64,000 nucleotides of DNA from JACDAN01 sp035535195 (GCA_035535195.1 DATLQK010000075.1:18771-82770); one strand, 5' to 3'; shown: positions 23,868-34,267, counted from the first letter of the stretch. The notes: generated from the sequence alone by a model not told the origin. Numbers and translations are program-made.

Positions 23868-24052
23868 GCGCCGAGGAATCGCTCCAGCGGGCCGAGCAGC
23901 TAATGGAGCGGCTGGAGGAGACACGCGCGCGGCTCGAGGCGACCTCCGATCCGGACGTCGCGATCGAGCTCCTCAGCGAGCTCGCCGAGATCGCGAAGGA
24001 CGTCGAGTCCGCGCTCTCGCAGGCCAAGCGCGAGGCCGATGCGGACGCCTGA
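23864..24052 (+). CDS. small helical protein, possibly exonuclease VII small subunit
   Basis: 62 residues, entirely helical and charged. The pattern of a helix, a turn (LEATSDPDVAIELL) and a second helix with AEIAKDVESALSQA resembles XseB, whose LESGELPLEESL turn is the family mark, but the match is weak. Location supports it: nusB, xseA, xseB and ispA are commonly neighbours. However, no xseA is present here, so it may be an unrelated spacer protein. It overlaps both neighbours. Confidence 0.45.
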   Translation: MSAEESLQRAEQLMERLEETRARLEATSDPDVAIELLSELAEIAKDVESALSQAKREADADA

Positions 24053-24800
24053 GGAGCATCGCCGCCGCTTCGAGGAGCATCTGCGGGCGCTCGAGCTCTC
24101 GCCGGAGATCGGCGCGCTCGACGAGGCGGTCCGTTATGCGCTCGACGGTGGCGGGAAGCGCATCCGGCCCGTCCTCTGCCTGGCGACCGCCGAGGCGGCG
24201 GGCGGCGACCCCGACCACGCACTCGACGCCGCCGCGGCGCTCGAGCTCGTCCACTCGTTCTCGCTCGTCCACGACGACCTGCCCGCGCTCGACGACGACG
24301 ACGAGCGTCGCGGCCGCCCTGCCCTTCACGTCCGGTTCGGCGAGGCCGAGGCGATCCTCGCCGGCGACGCCCTCCTGACTGCGGCCTTCGGCCTCGCACT
24401 TCGGTACGACCGGGCCGACGTCGGCCGGGAGCTGACCGAGGCGACCGCGGGCATGATCGGCGGCCAGTACCTCGACGTCGGCGGCAACGGCCTCGACCGC
24501 GAGGCGCTGAACCGCCTCAAGACGGGTCGGCTGTTCGAGGCGTCGGTCGGCTGCGGGCTCTGGGTCGCCCGCCGGCAGGACCAGGCGCCCTGGCGCGAGT
24601 TCGCGGCTCAGTACGGGCGGCTCTTCCAGATCGTGGACGACCTCCTCGACGGGGATGGGCTGGTGGAGGAGCGAGGGCGGGAGGCGACGGTCGACCTCGG
24701 TCGACAAGCGGAGGAGCGGGCCCGCGCTGCCCTCGAGCGCATCGACGCGGACACTTCCGTCCTCGCGGAGCTCGTCGACGACCTGGTCGCGCGCGTCTAA
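24039..24800 (+). CDS. polyprenyl (farnesyl/geranyl) diphosphate synthase
   Basis: Head-to-tail condensation of isopentenyl diphosphate. 253 residues. The Lys/Arg motif GGGKRIRP, the first Asp-rich motif HDDLPALDDDDERRGRP (about 80-96), the KTGRLFE stretch, and the second Asp-rich motif FQIVDDLLD are all present. The loop DDLPALDDDD with an insertion of two residues is typical of the type II FPP synthase, so the product is probably C10-C20. It overlaps the upstream gene by 14 bases. The dxs gene usually found downstream is missing. Confidence 0.9.
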   Translation: MRTPEEHRRRFEEHLRALELSPEIGALDEAVRYALDGGGKRIRPVLCLATAEAAGGDPDHALDAAAALELVHSFSLVHDDLPALDDDDERRGRPALHVRFGEAEAILAGDALLTAAFGLALRYDRADVGRELTEATAGMIGGQYLDVGGNGLDREALNRLKTGRLFEASVGCGLWVARRQDQAPWREFAAQYGRLFQIVDDLLDGDGLVEERGREATVDLGRQAEERARAALERIDADTSVLAELVDDLVARV

Positions 24801-24824
24801 CGGCGAGAGGGCGACCCACCGCAG

Positions 24825-24830
24825 TAGCGT
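24825..24830 (+). promoter_or_regulatory. -10 hexamer of tlyA
   Basis: TAGCGT, 7 nt before the ATG at 24838. It supports this start over the upstream in-frame ATG at 24655. Confidence 0.45.
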
Positions 24831-24837
24831 ATGGAAG

Positions 24838-25599
24838 ATGCGGAAGCGCCTCGACGTGCTGCTCGTGGAGCGCGGCTTGGCCGACTCGCGGTCGCAGGCG
24901 CAGGCGCTCGTGATGGCCGGCCGTGTCACCGGATTCAGCAAGGCGGGGGAGCAGGTCGACGAGGGAGCCGAGCTGGAGGTGACCCGACCGCCGAGGTTCG
25001 TCTCTCGCGGCGGCGAGAAGCTCGACCACGCCCTCGACTTCCTCGGGGTCGACCCCGCCGGCCGGAAGGCGCTCGACGTCGGCTCGTCCACCGGAGGATT
25101 CACCGACGTGCTGCTGCAGCGCGGGGCCGCCCGTGTGATCGCGCTCGACGTCGGTCGCGGGCAGCTCCACGAGCGGTTGCGCGAGGATCCGCGGGTGATC
25201 CCGATGGAGTCGACCAACGCGAGGCACGTGACCGAGCTTCCCTACCCGCCGGAGCTCGTCACGGCCGACGTCTCGTTCATCTCGCTGCGTCAGGCGCTGC
25301 CGCCGGTGCTTTCGCTTGCCGAGCGGGGGTGGGAGGCCGTCGTGCTCGTGAAGCCGCAGTTCGAGGCCGGTCGCGGCGAGGTGAAGGGCGGCGTCGTCCG
25401 CTCGCCGGAGGTGCACCGCCGTGTCCTCCGTGAGGTCGCCGAGGCGGCACTCGACTGGGACGCGGCGACGGTCGGTGTGACCGACTCCGGGCTGCCTGGC
25501 CCGAAGGGGAACCGCGAGTTCTTCCTGCACCTCGTCCACCGGCCGGAGCCGGCCCTGCCGGAGGAGCTCGACGACTGGATCCGGGATGCTGCCGGTTAG
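24838..25599 (+). CDS. tlyA: TlyA-family rRNA 2'-O-methyltransferase
   Basis: 253 residues: an S4 RNA-binding domain (1-60, RLDVLLVERGLADSRSQAQA) and an FtsJ-type methyltransferase. SAM binding is LDVGSSTGGFTDVLL; the K-D-K-E tetrad is in GGEKLDHAL, TADVSFISL, VLVKPQFEA and REFFLHL. In mycobacteria TlyA methylates 16S C1409 and 23S C1920 and confers sensitivity to capreomycin. Old names call it hemolysin A. Its end overlaps nadK by 14 bases; the tlyA-nadK-recN order is conserved. Confidence 0.93.
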   Translation: MRKRLDVLLVERGLADSRSQAQALVMAGRVTGFSKAGEQVDEGAELEVTRPPRFVSRGGEKLDHALDFLGVDPAGRKALDVGSSTGGFTDVLLQRGAARVIALDVGRGQLHERLREDPRVIPMESTNARHVTELPYPPELVTADVSFISLRQALPPVLSLAERGWEAVVLVKPQFEAGRGEVKGGVVRSPEVHRRVLREVAEAALDWDAATVGVTDSGLPGPKGNREFFLHLVHRPEPALPEELDDWIRDAAG

Positions 25600-26368
25600 C
25601 CGAGCCGCCCTCGTGGTGCACGGCCGGCCGGAGCGCGTGGCCGAGGCGGTGCAAGGGGTCGAGCAAGTGGCGCAGGGCGCCGGCGTCGAGCTCGTGGAAG
25701 GCGACGACGTCGATCTCGCGATCGTGCTCGGCGGCGACGGGACGATGCTCCGGGGGCTCCAGCGCTTCCTCGGCACGGGCGTTCCCGTACTCGGCGTCAA
25801 CTACGGCCGGGTCGGCTTCCTCACGAGCATCAAGCAGGACGAGCTCGAGGATGGCCTGCGGCGCGCGCTCGCCGGGGATTTCCTCACGGTCCAGCTACCG
25901 ACGCTCGAGGCGCAGCTCGACGGCGGCGCCCATCCAGCCGTCAACGACGTCGTCGTGGCCAGCGCTTCGCTCGGGCGGATGATCGAGCTCGAGTGGGCGA
26001 TCGCAGGCGAGGACCTCGGGTCGGTTCCCTGCGACGGCCTGATCTGCTCGACCCCGTCCGGCTCCACGGCCTACAACCTCTCGAACGGTGGCCCGGTGCT
26101 CGTCTGGGGGCTGGACGCGATGGCGATCACGTTCGTCGCTCCGCACTCGCTCCACGCGCGACCGCTCGTCGTGCCGCAGAACCGCGAGCTCGTCGTCACG
26201 CACCAGACGCGCGACGTGGACACCGCCGTTCTGGCCGACGGACACGAGATCGGTCGGCTCGGTGTAGGGGAGTCCGTCGCGATCCGGCTCGCCGAGGCGT
26301 ACAGCCTGCTGGCGACGCTGCCGGAATCGACCTTCTTCCGGCGCTACCGCGAGACGTTCGCGTCCTAG
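25586..26368 (+). CDS. nadK: NAD kinase
   Basis: Phosphorylates NAD to NADP. 260 residues. GGDGTMLRGLQRF carries the catalytic GGDGT, PVLGVNYGRVGFL follows, and the NE/D motif reads VNDVVVA with Asp replacing the common Glu. CSTPSGSTAYNLSNGGPVL is the third signature. The N-terminus is short, which is usual for actinobacterial NadK. The start ATG lies 14 bases inside tlyA. Confidence 0.95.
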   Translation: MLPVSRAALVVHGRPERVAEAVQGVEQVAQGAGVELVEGDDVDLAIVLGGDGTMLRGLQRFLGTGVPVLGVNYGRVGFLTSIKQDELEDGLRRALAGDFLTVQLPTLEAQLDGGAHPAVNDVVVASASLGRMIELEWAIAGEDLGSVPCDGLICSTPSGSTAYNLSNGGPVLVWGLDAMAITFVAPHSLHARPLVVPQNRELVVTHQTRDVDTAVLADGHEIGRLGVGESVAIRLAEAYSLLATLPESTFFRRYRETFAS

Positions 26369-26376
26369 CCCGCGCG

Positions 26377-26382
26377 TAGCAT
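26377..26382 (+). promoter_or_regulatory. -10 hexamer of recN
   Basis: TAGCAT, 7 nt before the GTG at 26390. Confidence 0.4.
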
Positions 26383-26389
26383 CGGCGTC

Positions 26390-28018
26390 GTGCTGCGCCG
26401 CCTGCGCATCGAGAACCTGGTCCTGATCCAGGAGGCCGAGCTCGACTTCTCGAGCGGTCTCAACGCAATCACCGGCGAGACCGGCGCAGGGAAGACCGTG
26501 CTCGCGCAGGCGATCGGCCTGCTGCTGGGCGCCAGGGGCGACGCAAAGGCGATCGGCCCGGGCGCGGAGGAGGCGTACGTCGAGGCGGAGTTCGATCTTC
26601 CGGACGGCTTCCTCGAGGACGAGGGGCTCGAGTCGCTGGCGGAGCTGCGGCCCGAGGACGAGCCGGGGCTGGTGGTCGCGCGCAGGATCTTCGGGGACGG
26701 GCGGACCCGCGCGTACGCCTGGGGCCGCGCGGCGGCGCGCGAGGACGTCGCCGCCGCAGGCGAGCTCCTCGTCGGCATGAGCGGCCAGTTCGAGCAACGG
26801 CGGCTCGCGCGTCCGGCGTACCAGCTCGACGTACTCGACGCCTTCGTCGGCGAGGAGCAGCTCCGCCGACGGGCGGCGCTGCGTGTGTCCTGGCGCGAGC
26901 TCGCCGCCGCCCGCCGCCGGTACGACGAGGTGACGACGAACGCCGCCGCCGCGAAGGCTCGGCTCGCGGAGCTCGGGGCGCTCGTCGAAGACACCGATGG
27001 GCTCGAGGAGCACACGGAGGCGACGCTCCTCGCCGAGCGTGAGCGGCTGCGCCACGTCACGGAGCTGGCCGAAGGGGCGTCTGCGGCTGCCGAGGCGCTC
27101 GCGCCGGAGGACGGCGAGGGCGCCACGGGCCTGACCGCCCGGGCGGAGCGCGCGATCGCGCCCCTCGAGCGGATCGCACCCGAGCTCGTACCCGCCGGAG
27201 ACGAGCTTCGCGAGGCCGGCGTGCGGCTGCGGGAGACGGCTGTCGAGCTCCGGTCCTTCCTCGCCTCGCTGGAGGCGGAGCCCGGGCGTCTCGAGCACGT
27301 CGAGTCCGAGCTCGACCGGATCGCGACCGCCCGCCGGCGGTACGGCGCTGCGACCTACGAGGAGCTGCTGCAGCGCGTCGCCGAGGCGCGGGCCGAGCTC
27401 GAGGCGCGGGAGGCCGGCGCCGATCCCGCCGCGCAGGCCGCCGCCGAGCTCGAAGCAGAGCGGGCGAAGGTCGACGAGCTGGCGGCGACGCTTCGCGAGG
27501 CGAGGCGCTCGGCCGCGAAGTCGTTCGCGAAGGCCGTCGCGGCAGAGCTCCAGGGGATCGGGCTCGGCGAGGGCGAGTTCCTCGTCGAGGTGGCCGAACG
27601 CGACTCTTCGGCGACGGGCGCGGATACGGTCACGTTCCTGATCCGTCCCAACGCCGGTCTGCCGTTCGCGCCGGTGGCCGAGACGGCGTCGGGCGGCGAG
27701 CTCAGCCGCATCGCGCTCGCGATCGCCGCCGCCGCCGGCGGGAAGATCACCCTTGTCTTCGACGAGATCGACGCGGGGATCGGCGGCCGGACCGCGCATG
27801 CCGTGGCGCAGACCCTCCGCCGTCTCGGAAAGCGCTCCCAGATCGTCACGATCACGCACCTGCCGCAAATCGCAAGCGTCGCCGACCGGCACTTCCGGGT
27901 CGAGAAGATCCCCGGCAATCCGACCCACACCCGCATCGAGCGGCTCGCCGAGGGCGATCGGCGAGACGAACTAGAACGTATGCTCGGCGGTCGAGAATTC
28001 CTCTCGACCGTCAGATGA
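26390..28018 (+). CDS. recN: DNA repair protein RecN
   Basis: SMC-like ATPase acting at double-strand breaks. 542 residues. Walker A is GETGAGKT (about 27-34) within LVLIQEAELDFSSGLNAITGE. A long coiled coil spans about 150-370. ABC signature ASGGELSRIALAI and Walker B VFDEIDAGIGG follow, then the H-loop TITHLPQIAS. GTG start. The stop overlaps the ATG of steA by 4 bases, so repair and division functions are co-expressed. No clear LexA box was found at its promoter. Confidence 0.95.
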   Translation: MLRRLRIENLVLIQEAELDFSSGLNAITGETGAGKTVLAQAIGLLLGARGDAKAIGPGAEEAYVEAEFDLPDGFLEDEGLESLAELRPEDEPGLVVARRIFGDGRTRAYAWGRAAAREDVAAAGELLVGMSGQFEQRRLARPAYQLDVLDAFVGEEQLRRRAALRVSWRELAAARRRYDEVTTNAAAAKARLAELGALVEDTDGLEEHTEATLLAERERLRHVTELAEGASAAAEALAPEDGEGATGLTARAERAIAPLERIAPELVPAGDELREAGVRLRETAVELRSFLASLEAEPGRLEHVESELDRIATARRRYGAATYEELLQRVAEARAELEAREAGADPAAQAAAELEAERAKVDELAATLREARRSAAKSFAKAVAAELQGIGLGEGEFLVEVAERDSSATGADTVTFLIRPNAGLPFAPVAETASGGELSRIALAIAAAAGGKITLVFDEIDAGIGGRTAHAVAQTLRRLGKRSQIVTITHLPQIASVADRHFRVEKIPGNPTHTRIERLAEGDRRDELERMLGGREFLSTVR

Positions 28019-29145
28019 GCTTCGTCGAGCACATAGGAGCAGCGAAACTCGACCGGCGGACGAAGCATCTGGTCCGCCGCCTGTCGCCGGACGACATCGC
28101 AATCATCGACCACGCCGACCTCGACCGCGTCTCGGCCGAGGAGCTGCTCGAGTCCGGCGTCCGCGTCGTGATCAACGTCGCCGACTCGCAGACGGGCCGG
28201 TATCCGAACCCGGGGCCGCTGCTGCTCGTCCGCGGCGGGGTCCGGCTGATCGACGCGCCGGGCTCCGACCTCTTCGACTCAGTCAGCGAGGGAGAGCTGC
28301 TGACCGTGCGGGGCGCCGGGCTCTTCCGCAACGGCACGCGCCTCGTCGCCGGCCGGGAGCTCCGGGCGGACGAGCTGTCCGAGGCGCTGCGCGACCAACG
28401 GGGGAGGGTGACAGAGGCGCTCGAGTCCTTCGCCGAGAACACGATGCGCTACCTCCGCGAGGAGGGGCGGCTGCTTTCGGAGGGGATCGGCTTTCCGGCG
28501 ATGGACACCCGCTTCCGCGACCGCCACGCGCTGGTCGTCGTCCGCGGGCCCGGCCACAAGCGCGACCTCCGCATCGTCCGGCCGTACGTCCGCGACTTCC
28601 GCCCCGTGCTCGTGGCGGTGGACGGCGGCGCGGACGCGCTACTCGAGGCCGGCTACAAGCCGGACGTCATCGTCGGCGACATGGACTCGGTCTCGGACAA
28701 GGCGCTCACCTCCGGCGCCGAGCTCGTCGTCCAGGCGTACGAGAACGGGCGCGCGCCGGGTGCCGACCGGCTCCGGAGCCTCGGCCTCGCCCATCACGTC
28801 GTGCCGGCGCCGGCGACGAGCGAGGACGTCGCGCTGCTGCTCGCGTTCGAGAAGGGAGCGGAGCTGATCGTCGCCGTCGGCAGCCACCTGAACCTGATCG
28901 AGTTTCTCGAGCGCGACCGCTCCGGGATGTCGTCGACGTTCCTCACCCGCCTTCGGGTGGGAGAGATCCTGATCGACGCGAAGGGCGTCTCGCGTCTCTT
29001 CTCCCGGCGGGTCGGGCTCGGGCCTCTGGTCGCCCTCTCGGCCGCCGGTCTCGGCGCGCTCGTCGTCGCCGTCCTGGTCTCCCCGCAGCTCCGGTCGTGG
29101 CTCGAGCTGATCGGACTGCGGCTGCGCGATCTGCTCGGCTTCTAG
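28015..29145 (+). CDS. steA: SteA-like cytokinetic ring protein
   Basis: 376 residues. The middle part (about 170-310) is a thiamin-pyrophosphokinase-like fold: LVAVDGGADALLEAGYKPDVIVGDMDSVSD. The N-terminal part (RRTKHLVRRLSPDDIAIIDH, then GPLLLVRGGVRLID) is the SteA-specific domain. One membrane helix stands at the C-terminus (about 336-357). In Corynebacterium SteA and SteB form a complex at the septum needed for cell separation. It sits between recN and a SteB-like gene, the conserved arrangement. Confidence 0.87.
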   Translation: MSFVEHIGAAKLDRRTKHLVRRLSPDDIAIIDHADLDRVSAEELLESGVRVVINVADSQTGRYPNPGPLLLVRGGVRLIDAPGSDLFDSVSEGELLTVRGAGLFRNGTRLVAGRELRADELSEALRDQRGRVTEALESFAENTMRYLREEGRLLSEGIGFPAMDTRFRDRHALVVVRGPGHKRDLRIVRPYVRDFRPVLVAVDGGADALLEAGYKPDVIVGDMDSVSDKALTSGAELVVQAYENGRAPGADRLRSLGLAHHVVPAPATSEDVALLLAFEKGAELIVAVGSHLNLIEFLERDRSGMSSTFLTRLRVGEILIDAKGVSRLFSRRVGLGPLVALSAAGLGALVVAVLVSPQLRSWLELIGLRLRDLLGF

Positions 29146-29148
29146 GCT
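29143..29148 (+). promoter_or_regulatory. -10 hexamer overlapping steA stop
   Basis: TAGGCT, 10 nt before the TTG at 29159. Its TAG is the steA stop codon. Confidence 0.35.
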
Positions 29149-29158
29149 TGTTGCCGGA

Positions 29159-30043
29159 TTGTTCGACCTCAGGTACCACGTCGCCTCGCTGGCGGCTGTC
29201 TTCCTCGCCCTGATCATCGGGATTCTCGTCGGCGTGGGGATCTCGTCTCAGACCGACGTCTCGAAGAGCCAGCTGCGGCTTCTGGAGCGCCAACTGGCGG
29301 ACGCGCAGCAGGCGAAGAACGACTCCGCCGCGACCGCGGACCTCCTCCGCCGCCAGCAGACGGCGGCGACCGACTACATCGAGGACCGCTCGTACGACGC
29401 CGTGATGAACGGGCGTCTGCGCGGGAAGCGCGTCGCCCTCCTCTTCATCGGGCAGACCGACCGCGGGCTGGCGGCGGCGACCGCCAAGACGCTGTCCGAC
29501 GCCTCTGGCCCGCCGCTCGCGCGCATGCGGGCGCTCGAGCTGCCGATCGACCCGGCCGCGATCCGCGCCGCGCTGCCGCCGGAGCTCGCGACGCTGAGCC
29601 TCGAGGATGTCGGACGCCGACTTGGCGAGGAGCTGGTAAACGGTGGGGACACGCCACTGTCGGATGCCCTCGCGCCGGTCCTTGTCACGGACAGCCAGGG
29701 TGGGAACGGCCCCGCCGCCGACGCTGTCGTACTGGCCCAGACCAGGCATCTCGCGCACGGGCCGACCCAGCGCTTCGTAGCCGGCCTCTACGCCGGCCTG
29801 GCCGGCGCCGGCGTGCCCGCAGTCGGCATCGAACCGACCGATGCACGGCCATCACGCGTGCCGCTCTACAAGTCGCGCCGCCTCTCGACCGTGGATTCCG
29901 TCGACACCACGCTCGGCCGGGTGGCGCTCGCCATGCTGCTCGCCGGCGGGCAGCCCGGGCAGTACGGGCTGAAGGCCAGTGCCACGGACGGGGTCACGCC
30001 GCCGATCGACCCGTTGCCGCTGGCGCCGCCGCCCGGTGGCTAG
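29159..30043 (+). CDS. steB: SteB/MctB-family membrane protein
   Basis: 294 residues. The N-terminus FDLRYHVASLAAVFLALIIG with one membrane helix, then GVGISSQ, is the signature of the family named after mycobacterial copper transporter MctB. A coiled coil (about 38-65) and an extracytoplasmic domain follow, ending in a Pro-rich tail. Next to steA, a SteB role in septation is more likely than copper export. TTG start: the frame opens with TTG-TTC-GAC, and the family always begins near this FDLRYH. Confidence 0.83.
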   Translation: MFDLRYHVASLAAVFLALIIGILVGVGISSQTDVSKSQLRLLERQLADAQQAKNDSAATADLLRRQQTAATDYIEDRSYDAVMNGRLRGKRVALLFIGQTDRGLAAATAKTLSDASGPPLARMRALELPIDPAAIRAALPPELATLSLEDVGRRLGEELVNGGDTPLSDALAPVLVTDSQGGNGPAADAVVLAQTRHLAHGPTQRFVAGLYAGLAGAGVPAVGIEPTDARPSRVPLYKSRRLSTVDSVDTTLGRVALAMLLAGGQPGQYGLKASATDGVTPPIDPLPLAPPPGG

Positions 30044-31243
30044 CCCCGTGGCGATCCTCGTCGCGGCCCGCGACGAGGAAGATCGGATCGGCCGGACGGT
30101 CGAGCGCCTGCGGGCGGCGTTCCCCGAGGCCGAGGTGATCGTGGCCGACGACGGCTCCCGCGATCTCACGGCCGAGGCGGCGGAGCGGGCCGGCGCCCGC
30201 GTCCTCCGGCTCCCTCACCGCGGCAAGGGCCAGGCGCTGACCCTGGCCGAGCGCGTGGCGCCGGACGGCGCGCTGCTCGTCTGCGACGCCGACCTCGAGG
30301 GCGACCTCGCACCGCTCGCCGAGACCGACGCCGATCTCGCCATCGCCAGCTTCACGGAGCGGCAGGGCGGGGGGTTCGGGATTGCGAAGCTCGCGGCGCG
30401 CGCTCTGATCCGGGCGCGGTCGGGCTTCGTCGCGGTCGAGCCGCTCTCGGGCCAGCGCGCGTTCTCGCCGGAGGCGCGGAGGGCGTGCTTTCCGCTCGCC
30501 GCCGGCTTCGGCTGCGAGGTCGGAGCGTCGATCGACGCGGCCCGCGCCGGGCTGCGGCTCGCCGAGCTCGAGCTGCCGCTCCGGCACCGCGCAACCGGCC
30601 GCGACGCGTCCGGGTTTCTCCACCGTGGCCGTCAGCTGCTCGACGCGCTGCTCGCGTGCGGCCCTCAGGGACGGAACTTCCGCGGGCTCAGGCTCCCGCT
30701 CGTCGGCGCGGTCACGGCCGCCGGACAGCCGCCTGCCGTCGTGGCCGCCGCAGCCGCCGGGCTCGCAGACGACCTCTGGAGCGGCCCGGAGCGCGGCTTC
30801 CGTGCGCACCTCGGCTCGGGGAGCACGACCGGCGTGCTCAAGCTCGTCGTGATCCCGCTCGCCGGCCTCCTGGCGACGAGGAAGATGTCAGGGGCGCTCC
30901 TCGTCGGCCTCGCGGCGAACTTCCTCAACCAGCTCGACACCCGGCCGGGCCGCGCGCTGAAGGCGTATCTGCTCGGCGCGGTCGCGGTCGGCGCGCCGAA
31001 GGGGGTCGCCGTCCTCCTGCTTCCCTACGATCTCGGCGAGAGGACGATGCTTGGTGACTGCGGATCGAATGCTCTGGGGGCGCTGCTAGGCTTGAGATCC
31101 GTGAGTCGTCTCGGGGGTTCTGCCCGTTGGCTGGCAATCGGTGCGCTGGCCGGACTCACCGCCCTCGGAGAACGTCGTTCGCTCGGTGAGCTGATCGAGC
31201 GTACGCCTGTGCTCTCGCACCTCGACTCGCTGGGGCGCGAGCG

Positions 31244-31247
<4 letters not shown>
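30036..31247 (+). CDS. GT2 glycosyltransferase fused to MraY/WecA-like domain
   Basis: 403 residues in two parts. Residues 1-200 are a GT-A glycosyltransferase 2: ILVAARDEEDRI, VADDGSRD (37-43), CDADLEGD (83-90). Residues 215-375 are hydrophobic and carry motifs of the phospho-sugar:polyprenol-phosphate transferase family: GLADDLWSG (242-250), NFLNQLDTRPGRALK (295-309) and MLGDCGSNALG (338-348). The first third of a normal MraY/WecA is missing. It probably makes or uses a lipid-linked sugar for the cell wall. The GTG at 30036 overlaps steB; the end overlaps pyrG. Confidence 0.78.
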
Positions 31248-32895
<1,648 letters not shown>

Positions 32896-32899
<4 letters not shown>

Positions 32900-33018
32900 C
32901 TCAACGTTGCCTCGTTCGTTAGGCCCTGGCTGGCGAGGTACGTCAGCACGATCAGCACGACGATCACGATCAGGACCCAGTGCCAGAACGAGAGCCTGCG
33001 CTTGCCTTCAGACGACAC
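32896..33018 (-). CDS. 40-residue single-helix membrane microprotein
   Basis: A GTG-started frame of 40 residues. A basic N-terminus (SSEGKRRLSFWHW) is followed by a helix of about 14 strongly hydrophobic residues (VLIVIVVLIVLTYL) and a short polar tail ending ATLS. This is the make-up of a real membrane peptide rather than a chance frame. Its TAG overlaps the TAG of pyrG (CTAG at 32896-32899). No ribosome-binding site is clear. Function unknown. Confidence 0.55.
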
Positions 33019-33230
33019 CAGCCGTCCTCGTCATCGTGTCGTCGTCGTAGAACGTCAAGGTCACCGTGGGTGCTTATCGGGGGCACCCCCAGCTAAAGAT
33101 GCAGATCGCAGTGGCGCCGCGATAGTGGCATGTTGCGACACGGCTGTAACGGACACTTTTAGGGGTCGGGGACCGGTGAGCCCTGCTCCTCGCTGGAGCC
33201 TCGCCCACTTGCCGCAGCCGCAGCCGTGCG
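33019..33230. other. intergenic stretch
   Basis: No convincing gene. It holds two hairpins, GGGGG/CCCCC at 33079-33090 with a two-base loop, and GCTCC/GGAGC at 33185-33199 with loop TCGCT. The second may end transcription of the minus-strand unit 33231-34153. Neither has a T run. Confidence 0.35.
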
Positions 33231-33335
33231 CTAGCCCGAGACGCTCGTCTCTAGCAAGGCACCCAGGAGCCAGGCGACCAGCGAAAGTGCCAGGAAAGCG
33301 AGCACGATGATGAGGGCGAGACGGCCGGGCGTCAT
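33231..33335 (-). CDS. 34-residue single-helix membrane microprotein
   Basis: Starts at an ATG that overlaps the stop of the secreted-protein gene by 4 bases (ATGA), a coupling arrangement seen throughout the window. The product is a short MTPGR lead and then about 22 hydrophobic residues (LALIIVLAFLALSLVAWLLG) and a polar end. It may help anchor or export its partner, or be an independent membrane peptide. It resembles the microprotein at 32896-33018 in size and layout but not in sequence. Confidence 0.55.
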   Translation of the reverse strand: MTPGRLALIIVLAFLALSLVAWLLGALLETSVSG

Positions 33336-34153
33336 CAGCCGATCCCGGCCTCGGTCACCATCTGGGTGTTGTTGTCGAAGAACCGGATCGTGAGGAATGG
33401 CCACTTCGTCGACACCCACCCGAAGCCCGCGAACTCCAGCTTCCAGACGTACTTGAAGTCCACGAACTTCGCGTAGCGCACGTGCTGAGGAAAGCCTTCG
33501 GCGTTGCCGCCGTAGTTCCACGGCCAGCGCGAGAACGTCGACTTCCCGCTACGGCTCTTTACGGTCACGATGCCGTTGTTCGGCCGGTAGCAGACCGTGT
33601 ATTCAGCGAGGTAGTGATTCACGTCGACCCACCCGGCCTCACTGATGACGTCGGTGACCTTCTGCGTCTTGCACCGCGATGTGCTCGTCAGGCAGAACGA
33701 GTCAACCGCCGAGACGGAGCTGTACCACTGCTCCGCATCGACGCCCGCGGTGCCGCAGGCGTAGCTAGCTTCGCCCCACGCGACGTTCGCATAGAGCTCG
33801 TTGTCGCCCTCGTTGTTGTCGCTCGGGTTCTGCAAGCACCCATAGTCCTGCTGCCAGTCCCGAGCGCCGTCGCCATCGTTGTCCCAGCCGTCCGAACAGG
33901 CCGGCGGAGGCGGAGCCGGTGGAGGCGGTGGAGGCGGCGGGGGCGGCGGAGGCGGCGGACAGTACAGGCCTGTCAGGCACTCGCCCAGCGGCGGATCGAC
34001 GGCAACCGCACTCGGCACCGCCGCGAGGAAGGCGAAGACCATCACGCCTACCGCGATGCATCTGCCCCTGGTCTCAAGCCGTATTGCATTCGATCGCCCT
34101 CCTCGGAAGGGGAGGCCGAAGATCAGGATCGCAAGCAGGATCAGGCGTTTCAT
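33335..34153 (-). CDS. secreted protein with polyproline linker and calcium-binding-type motif
   Basis: 272 residues, not recognised as a whole. An N-terminal hydrophobic stretch at about 32-52 (IAVGVMVFAFLAAVPSAVA) resembles a signal peptide, preceded by another at 1-13. A run of prolines (66-84, interrupted once by Ala) leads to CSDGWDNDGDGARD (86-99), the DxDNDGDGxxD motif of extracellular calcium-binding linkers. The rest, about 150 residues with six Cys, has no recognised fold. The start is fixed by AGAGGAG 6 nt upstream. Base composition is less GC-rich than its neighbours, suggesting acquisition. Confidence 0.75.
   Translation of the reverse strand: MKRLILLAILIFGLPFRGGRSNAIRLETRGRCIAVGVMVFAFLAAVPSAVAVDPPLGECLTGLYCPPPPPPPPPPPPPPAPPPPACSDGWDNDGDGARDWQQDYGCLQNPSDNNEGDNELYANVAWGEASYACGTAGVDAEQWYSSVSAVDSFCLTSTSRCKTQKVTDVISEAGWVDVNHYLAEYTVCYRPNNGIVTVKSRSGKSTFSRWPWNYGGNAEGFPQHVRYAKFVDFKYVWKLEFAGFGWVSTKWPFLTIRFFDNNTQMVTEAGIG
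33903..33960. repeat. GGC/GGA triplet run encoding polyproline
   Basis: Imperfect repeats of GGC, GGA and GGT on the plus strand, read as CCN proline codons on the minus strand. Repeat-number change would alter linker length. Confidence 0.7.
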
Positions 34154-34166
34154 GGTGAGCTCCTCT

Positions 34167-34184
34167 GTTGTCGAATGCGACAAC
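34167..34184. promoter_or_regulatory. perfect inverted repeat, candidate operator
   Basis: GTTGTCG at 34167-34173, four-base spacer AATG, CGACAAC at 34178-34184. It lies just upstream of the ribosome-binding site of the minus-strand secreted-protein gene, a usual position for a dimeric repressor site. No regulator gene is adjacent. Confidence 0.4.
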
Positions 34185-34254
34185 GGTAGACGCCGGAAAC
34201 GCGGTTCCCGTCCCAGGTGCGAGAGAAGTCACCGAGTCGGCACGCACTCATTAC

Positions 34255-34260
34255 TACGAT
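34255..34260 (+). promoter_or_regulatory. -10 hexamer of M20 peptidase operon
   Basis: TACGAT, 7 nt before the ATG at 34268. It supports that start over the upstream in-frame ATG-like codon at 34217. Confidence 0.45.
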
Positions 34261-34267
34261 TCGGCGC

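Noticed and set aside
33079..33090. GGGGGCACCCCC as a terminator after pyrG
   Set aside because: The loop would be two bases or need lost pairs, and no T run follows; left as a weak hairpin only.
33903..33960. GGC/GGA repeat as a CRISPR-like or minisatellite array
   Set aside because: The repeat unit is one codon and is explained by a proline run in the minus-strand protein; no spacer-repeat structure.
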